DNA of 64,000 bases from Astropecten irregularis (taxonomy: Eukaryota > Echinodermata > Asteroidea > Paxillosida > Astropectinidae), in assembly GCA_963971285.1 (NCBI GenBank), contig OZ020250.1:8664499-8728498 (forward strand). Direction: 5' to 3'. The translations under genes were made by a program, and so were the position numbers. The notes below the pieces were generated by a model. That model was not told the DNA's origin. It saw only the letters and a program-made list of their open reading frames with translations, and ran no database searches. Of the stretch, positions 52,101-61,100 are shown piece after piece (within the stretch, counting starts at the first letter, position 1; each line of letters starts with the position of its first letter).

Positions 52101-55100
52101 TATGCACAGTTTCACCAACAACCAGGCACAGAGGTTACGTTGTGCCTGTTTGTGCGTCGGAAGACATATCAATATATTTTTCACTGGTTCTTGGGGTGTC
52201 TGATTATTCTCCTTATTGCAGATTCACTGCTTCGTCAACATTGTGCAACAGTGTACACAAAATTGGTTTGCTGTGCTGTCTGTGATTGAAGCTACCCTGA
52301 TGGAGATAAAGGTTTCCACACATCACAAAATACTACTTCAGATCAGACAACGCAGGATGCTACCACAGTGCTCCACTTTTACTTGCCATTCCTGTTCTTG
52401 GAAAGAGGCTGAATGTGAAAATATGCCAGTATGACTTTTCTGAGGCCCAGGCCGGTAAAGATCTGTGTGACAGGAAGATAGCCCCAATGAAGGCGCACAT
52501 CACCCGCTATGTAAATGATGGCAACAGTGTGACTAGTGCATTGGAAATGCACACTGCCTTGGGGACCTATGGTGGGGTTAGGGGATGCTACCCTGCGGTA
52601 CTTGAAATATGTGAAGAGGCTATGGAAGAGCGCGTGACTTGGCCTGACATCACCCGGTTCACTAACTTTGAATTTCAGGAGGATGGAGTGAGTGTGACTC
52701 TGGGGTACAAGTTTGGAAAACCAGAGTTCTACCCCTACAAAGCCATTCTCAAGAAGAACAAGCCCCAAGGTCCCACTAAGGTCAAGGTCAATGGGGGCTA
52801 CTCTGATCCAGCGGTGTCTGCTGGAGCTCTAAGACAAAAAGTAGTTGGATGTGGCATGAGGTCAGGTACTTTTATCACTTGTACTGAAGACTCGTGTCAC
52901 AAGACCTTTTCAACTCAGGAGGCCTTGTTTGAACATTTGACAGTTGGAAGACATACTGCAGACTCGGCTTCTGACAGTAAGTTTGATGCCATTGCAAGGA
53001 AGTGGCCTGAAAAGGTATTACAAATGGCAACATCATCACACCAGCCTACTTCAACTGAATCCAAGATGTCTGTGGCTCCCAGCCCGAATAAAAATGGATG
53101 GGCAGTTAAGGCAAAGAAGACAACAGCAAAGCGGTTTCAGCTGCAGTTAAAGACTTCCTCTTTGAAGAATGCATCAGAGGCGTTGAGACTGGGAGGAAGG
53201 AAAATCCTGGACTGGTTTGCTGAAAAATCAAAGCCCGGTTTCCACAAGATCTCTAGCTGACAATACATGTACAGCAGATGGCAAGCTACTTTTCTCGCCT
53301 AGCTTGCCAACAGAAATGTGGTCACCTGACAAAGTCTGACAGTCACTCTGATGACCAGCATCAACTTGCCAACCATATGATGACCAGGTCCAGGCTGCGC
53401 ACTGAGGTCATCCAACAAGTGGATTTGTGAACAGGGTTTTTTTTTTATTCATAAACTGCCCAATAGGTCCAAATTCTTACTTTAATTTAAAAATTTACAG
53501 TTTTGCTCAGGATGACATGTTAAGACAATATTTCCATCCTATTAAATATGCTTGGCTGATAGTCATTTGTAATTACAGTATATGCATGTGTCGTTACAGT
53601 CGGATAGATTATCCTTACTCTTATTGAGAAATTTGCATTGTGATATTGCGAATAACGTCGGCATATATCTATATCCTATGAATGCACATGAACATGAAAT
53701 AAGAGATCTATGAAGAATAGTTCCCACAACGGATTTTTGTCCTCTTCTCTATTGCTCTCTCGAGTTGAATTGTATGGAATGGAAAATCATTAAAAATGAG
53801 TCTAGTCATCTGGTAATAAGCTATGATTTCCTTTCAGGTAGTTACAATTGTCTTCACATTGCTATTATTACATATATTCACATTCAGAATAGAAAATACC
53901 ATTCTCACCACCTTCCACCTCCCCCACCCTTCCCTCCCCATCCTATGTGGAACTCTCATATGCTTTGAACGCATAGATCTACATTCTGCTGATAGGTGAC
54001 AGCACTATAAAATGCTCCAAATTCATGATAATATCCATGGTTACCCTTCAAATCTGAAAGGAGCGCCCAAAGATTTTCTTTCTGATTGTGGAAGCCCATT
54101 ATACTGGTAATATTTCCACCAAGTTTTGTTATTCATGTCCCTGTGGCAGTTGAGTTATTGGAGCCTAAACCTACCTATTCTTAACACCATGTCTTAGGGT
54201 GAGGGTTGTTCTCAGGACCGTAACTCCAAAAATAGAATTCATTTTTCAAACATTTTTTGAATTTGACTAGCCAGTATGTTAAGAAAGCTGCATGCAAAAA
54301 AGCAATACTGTAGCTTTTACCATTTCTGATTCATGGCAACTTGTCCAAAACCGCTTGAAAATCCTTGAAAACTGGCACCGAAGACCCCAAAATGAATATA
54401 ATTGGCTCATATTCTACATTCTTTTAGAAGTTGGTCAAGTGTACAAGTCCACCAAATTTTATTGAAATCGGCTAACTTGAGGTTATCACCCTCTGCATGG
54501 TCTATCCATGCAATGACACTTAAACACTGGTCAAGAAAAACTGCTTTGCAGCCCTAACAGCATTTTTAAGGAAAGAAAAAAGAAAAGAAAAACATTGGAT
54601 AGTGAACAATGAAAAATTGACCGGAGCAGGATTTGAACCAGCGACCACCAGAATACCGTACCAGCACTCTACCAAGTGAGCTATCCAGCCCTATGTTGGT
54701 GGTGTCCCTAGTAGTAAATTATCTTTGTGCCTTTGACAGTCAGAAGCCATGAAACAACTCACATACTGCTATATTCTGGATGTCGCTGGTTCAAATCCCG
54801 CTCCAGTCAATTTTTCTTTGTTCACTTTTCAATGACTTCAAATGAATCCAGTCAGTTTTCCTTGTGGTTATTTGTTGAGTGAAAAGAAAAACAAATGGTT
54901 GTAAGCAATATGTCTTACAACATGGAATCTATCGGTGCATGAGTGCATTTCACGTACCTGGTCGTCAGGTTTGCAATTCTTTGTCCAGAATTAGATGTGA
55001 TGATCTTGGAATGCCTGAGATGGGAAAAAGACAATAAAAATCAGACCAATTCGTCTAAGACAGACCGTTATTGGTGGTGGTATTTATGATAGTGCTGTGA

Positions 55101-58100
55101 TGGGATGGTGCAGATTTATAACTTAACAGCATATGTAGAATACCGGGGGTATGACCTTTTTGTTTGGGTCATTTATAGCATATTAATGACCATATCTGTT
55201 TGCAGCAGTTTATTACTTGTATTGACCATATCTTAACTTAGACCAAGAGTCCAAGACTACTACGCAGTGCTACTGCGGTACTGCCGTGCCAAACTTAAAT
55301 CAAATGAGTGCAGTAGCGTGGCAGTTGCGCTAAATGCCGAGCTTAATTATAATTGTCTCGCCACTGCCGTTCCGAATACTGATAGCGCGGCAGACCCTGT
55401 CAAGCCAAAGAGCTTGCCGTGCCGAACTCAATTTGCCGAGCCAAATTCATGCTAGATGCTGTGCTATTGCCGTGCCAAACTTGAAAATGTAAAATTATTT
55501 GAGTACTGCACGGCAGTAGCACGGTGTATAGCCTAGGCCTAAGTCTTCAATAAGATTATCACCAATGGCCTGGGGACCTGTGATGGTACTTTGCTGAGTG
55601 ACAATTATAAAGTCATTCACTGGTGAGTGATGGCAGATGTGGTGATAATATGGCGACTGCCAAATTGTCTGACATAACGTTTTACATTTTGTATTCTTTA
55701 CTACACACTTTTCAACGAGTTCACTTCTGTTTCGTATGTACAAGGCAAATCTTTCAGTTTTTACAAACCTGAGTTTTATCCTTCACCATGGTCAAGCGGC
55801 ATTTAAATTTTCATTGTAATTCTGACTCTCGATACCCAGGCAAGAGAGGAAATGTACATTTTTGGCCTGTTCCAAAACCAAAGTCCAATGAAGAGAGAAG
55901 TGCTTTCAGAGGTTTGGGCTTGAGCACGTGTGGGCGATCATGACACGTTGTGCGTTGTTGCTAGGCTGTTGCTATGGTGGGCGTGGCCTACTGAATCAGT
56001 GTATTGGGTGTAATGGTATTAGCTTATAACTTTGATGTCCTAAGCATTTGGTATTGATTTTTGTTTCTAAATTTACCATCATAAATTCATGATTTATTTT
56101 TTTCAGCCAAGGTATCAAATAAGAGCTCATAACTTTTCCTACCCGGTACAATTAACAATTTAGATTTTCAGTCTAATTTTTACTATCCATTTGGCCTAAA
56201 AAGAAACCAAAGTATATTTAACAGAAACAACAATCTTACAATCTTGCCATGCAGAAGTACGCCACTAGAACCGGCCGGACGACATCCTCTTCAAACGTAC
56301 TGGGCATCTTCTTGTCATTGTCCATCAAGGAATCTAAGGCCATCGGAAAGAGGCAGAAGATTAAACACAGGTAAACAGGTTTGGTATAAACTTATACTCT
56401 GTACAATTAATTAATACGAATAGACTCAACATTAAACAGTGACCATGGTTTTAGTGGAAAACAGCAAAATGCCCTTCTTAACAACAATTCTAAAGACCAT
56501 CTTTTCTTTAATACAGTTTTCTTTGTAAGTAACACTAACATTTAGGGCCTGTTTGTTTCAGGCACGCGATCAGTGATCATACAATAAGCCATTTGAGAGA
56601 TAAATCTGAATAGTATCTGGTACACAGGCTTCTTTCATTGCATAGAAACACCCCAATTTGAATTTCCCAGACTAAAGACTCTGTTGCTATATCACATGAT
56701 TTGGGGCAAGCTTTTGCTTAGTTACATAACAGACGTCTTACACCAATGCACTGTTCATAATGGATAAGAATGGCACAAAGGAACCTGTCCATTCTAGAGA
56801 TGGGTATCGCTATGCAAAAGCTTGCCCCGAATCACGTGATCCAGATCAGAAGGGTCACTGACCCCGTGCGTGAAACAAACAGGCCCTTAGATCACTTAAA
56901 TGTTAAATAAAACCCAACATAATCTACATGTAAGAGTAGCGGTTTATCTGGGGCCAATTTCTTAGAGCTGTTTAAAGGTAGTACCATACTTTGGTAACAG
57001 ACCAAAACAGAAATGTTCACAGATTTACGTATAACTTTCAGGGTATGAAGATGATGCGAGTAGAAACGTAACGTTAAAATTTTTCCCATCTGAAATGGTG
57101 TTTTTATCCAGAAATTAGTAAAACAACGACCGAAAATCTTTTTGATCTTTTAAAAGATCAAAAATAAAAGAGAAAAGACTAAGAAATACTGTGGCCGTTT
57201 TCACTGCTTTCTCAAAAAGTGGGCACCGTATGGGACTGAAATTTTCACAGATGACTGTTGCTGTATCTTCCTTGATATTTTTGTCCATGAATCTGTATTT
57301 CTTTGACAAAAACCAAAGTGTGATACTACCTTTAAGCAAAAAAATTGCTTAAGCATGAAAAGACTTCCTTGATCAAACAGGATTATCAACCAAATTTTTA
57401 TGCGATTTTTACTGCTTTCGACTTGTTTTCGGCCATTGTTTGCTGAGCACAACATTCACAAGAAGTTTTGCCTGGCATACTGATTTTATTTACCAAGGTT
57501 TTTGGTGCTTAAGCAAATTTTGGTGCTTAAGCAGCTGTATGAAATTGGTGTCTATTGTGCCCTAACATGTATTGGAGATCCCTATTGAGCTTAATGTACA
57601 TTCATCAATATCATGACTATCAAGATACAGGTACTTAACAGTCCTGTGTAATATATTAATTACTGATTTTGATTACTGATTAAAGGACTCTGTGAATGGT
57701 GCGTAAATGGAGCCACTAAAAACTCCACAAAATACTTAATATCAAGGGTATGAATCTTTTATGACTACTCACCCAGAAACTGTTGAAAGTATCCTAAGCT
57801 TTGCTTGACTCTGAAATTAAAACAAAAACCCAACAAACAAAGTAATCTGGAAGTTAAAATAACTTCTTCTTTTTTCGGGGCTAGTCATGGTGAAAACTAC
57901 GCAAAATTTGCATTTAAGAAATATTTGGACAATCAAATAAAATATAATGATGAAAAAAGGTGATTCACAGATGCAACATACAGGTACAGGCATGACAGGG
58001 TAACGGTTACATACCAGTTATACAGTGTGTATAAAAAAAAAACGCAACAGGATTTAAATTGGAATTTGTAAAGCTTGTGTTAGCTTTAAAGCAAAGTGAG

Positions 58101-61100
58101 TAGCATCATGTTAAAGCCACATTTCTCCTCTTTCCAATGATATGTTGTTTTATTCATACACGGTCACGGATGGCTGAGTAATCATTCTTTTTGGACAATG
58201 GGTCAGAATTGATTACTCAGCCATCCGTGACGGTGTATGAATAAAAACCATATCATTGGAAAGAGGAGAAATGTGGCTTTAACGTGATGCTACTCACTTT
58301 GCTGTACAGCTAACACAAGCTTCACAAATTTGAATTTAAATCCTGTTGGTCGGTAACCAGTGGTTTATATATTGTTTTTCTTCCGTGCAAATCTGTTTCC
58401 TTAGCCATAAAAATGGCAGGACCCCATGATTCTGTGGTCTCAGAGCCACAACCAGTCTCAAAAGAACACAGCAAACATCCTACATTGTGAACCCAATATG
58501 CAAACATTCAAATCTCATTCAGTTATATATACTCACAATAAATTGATCTTACTGCATGCATGAGCAGATGCAGGTGAAGCTGATATCTCAACTAATGCCA
58601 TCTTCAAGTCCATCATTTCACTGCAAAGAAACAACAAAAGAAGGAGTCAAAAACCTTAGACATTGCATTGTTATGTCACTAATTTTGCAAACAATAAATA
58701 CTGGGGATTAGCGGGCCTCAGCGGATGGATGGGTTAAGAGGCTGTGTAAATACTGTGTACGGGATTTTATTTTAGTCATATGGTCATAGATTTCAAGTAC
58801 TGATATTCTATAGAATTATATTATTTACATTTGTGAATGTTTATTCTAGTTTGCTTTAATGCATGTTTGTATATGTTGTTTTAGAGTTGTAATGAGCCCA
58901 ATTTCATGGAATCCGTTACCGTAAGTAAAACATTCGCTTATGATAGCAGACTTTTTTTTGCTTACAATTAGCGTATTTCACAAAAGAGTTTTCTTTCTCG
59001 CTTCGCTATTAAAGCAAGGGCTTTCTGCAGAATGCATATGACAGCATGTTAGCAAGAACAAATCAATCTTAGCCTAGAATTCTTTGCTAACCGATTAAGT
59101 GCCAAAAGTCTTGCTTATGCATTCCACGAAATAGATTTTACAGGTAGCACAGCAGCAGTGCCCGCACAAAAAATAGGCCGTAACAAATTTCATAAAATTG
59201 GGCTACGGCCATTATTTAATCATAAGTTAGTTTTTAGCCTGTAAATAATGAAAACACATTTTATGTATTTGAAATGAATGCCTGACAAATCTTATCTAAT
59301 GTACCTTGTGGTCTCGGCTAGCTCATACATGAGCTGCCTGCACACCATTAGGAAGTGTTGGGGGTTCAACTCCTTCAGGACGTCCTGCAGCATGTCAACG
59401 CGTCGCTTGTGCATCCGGCAACGTCTCTCCAGGTCTACCTCAAAGGATGCCAGCACCCTGAACAACGCACTGTGGTCCTGTAAGGTTCCAAACGCATCAA
59501 GATGGAAAGATCCGAAGGAAAACATCAACGATACGTGAATCAAAGCTCACCAATGTTGCCCAATGGACCATTCCGGCATGTCAATCAAACTGTGCGCATT
59601 GACCAATAGAAGGATGCCTTTTAATCAGGTGACCACGAAACCCTCGGTCAAACTCTGTTAAATGCAGTATGAGAAACACACGCCGAATGGGGTTTAAGAG
59701 CAGGGCCCAATTTCATTGAATCGTTTACCGTTAACCGCAAAAATTGTTAGCAGACTTTTTTTGTTACGGTTAGCGTATTTTACGGGAGAATTTTATTTTT
59801 GGTAATGGTAAGCAAGATTTTTCTGCAGAATGCATATGACAGCGCGTTAGCAGAAAATAATCACGGTTACCCTAGAAATTCTTTGCTAACCGAAAATCTT
59901 GCTTGCGGATTCCATGAAATAGATTTTAAAATTGTGTGAAATAGATTTCACGCAAAGCAGTGCCCGTATTGGGCACAAAAATAGACCATAACAGATTCCA
60001 TGAAATTGGGCCCAGAGCTGGAACGGTTCATATACTGGTCAGATATTGGTCAAATGGTCATATTTCCCTGGGTTGTGAATGCCTTTCTATTGAAGAATTT
60101 TTTTCATTTTGTCCGTCCACAGAAGTTCCATCGATACCAGCAGAAGGAATCCCATGAAATCCCGGCTTATTCAAGCATGGAAAGTAAGTGAAGAAAACAA
60201 AACAAGGCATATCCCTCCATACTCAACTGCCCACAACGTGTAGACATGCTGTGTGGCTCATGAATCATTCTGACAGAGCAAGGCAACAAGGAACACAAGA
60301 GAATAGAGGCTGTTTATACTCACTCTGATAATCTCGATGTAATCAGAAACATGGCCGTCTAGCACGTAGTATTCTTTGGATTCAGTTATCCACTTCTGGC
60401 CGGCCAGGAATAGTTCACGAGCCTTCACAAACAAACATCCCAAAAGCAATTATTTTCCCTCTCTCTTAAACTGAGTTAACATTTTGTAAAAATTCATGTA
60501 TAAGGTTTTTCAACACCCTGTATGTTTCACAACAAGCCGGTTACCTTCCTAAATCTGCTTAACTAAAACACTATAATCATCAAATAACCACAAGGGAAAC
60601 TGACTGTAATAATTTAAGTCATTGGAAAGTCTGTTTCTCTAGTGACTATTGGATGATTTTAGTTTTTAGTTAAGCAAACTTTGAGTGATCCCCCATGTGC
60701 TGTTTCTCAGGTTGCAGCATTTTGCTGCAAGTATCTTAAAATGATCCTTGGGATATAGCAGTATGTGAGTGGTTTCATGGCTTCTGACTGCCAAACGAAC
60801 AAAGATAATTGACTATTGGGGACACCACCAACGTAGGGCTGGGTAGCTCAGTTGGAAAGAGCACCGGTATGGTATTCTGGAGGTCACTGGTTTGAATCAT
60901 GCCCCTGTCACTTAGCATTAGGTAAACGCTATATAAATGTGTCACATTATAAATATGACACACATACAAAACATGTCAATTTGTATCACAGGAAAATTTT
61001 GTATCTTTGAGACAGTGAGTGCTTTCAGCTCACCTCATCAAATGTAACCACACATTTGTCCGTGACTTTGCTCTCCAGCGAGGTAAGCTCCAGACTCTCA

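Larger units (their letters stand above)
50924..53430 (+). pseudogene. Decayed gene of a transposase-like, invertebrate-expanded family
   Basis: Three blocks read as one split gene: 50924 to about 51410, 51618-51897 and 52222-53430, with GT-AG introns retained. I recognise the motif set from large uncharacterised invertebrate families: a Cys/His block (ICPTHRFKLGLNW, KCQHPL), then ALITMDWAMKFLPCKFREAQ, then SDNAGCYHS, then DFSEAQAGKDLCDRK, then a C2H2 finger (Cys-x4-Cys-x12-His-x5-His near 52888-52960). The spaced Asp, Asp and Glu suggest an RNase-H-like DDE nuclease; that is inference. Breaks: TAG at 51371 inside a conserved run, a one-base shift near 52307-52313, and another shift before 53258, after which QQMASYFSRLA continues in a second frame. 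It lies wholly within a KIFBP intron, antisense. Splice sites still present argue for DNA-level rather than RNA-mediated copying. Confidence 0.75.
50101..54957. other. KIFBP intron hosting the relic gene
   Basis: Besides the antisense relic (50924-53430) and a tRNA-like repeat (54588-54898), the part 53430-54588 shows nothing recognised: AT-rich DNA with a short CCACC-rich stretch near 53910-53940. Confidence 0.55.
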
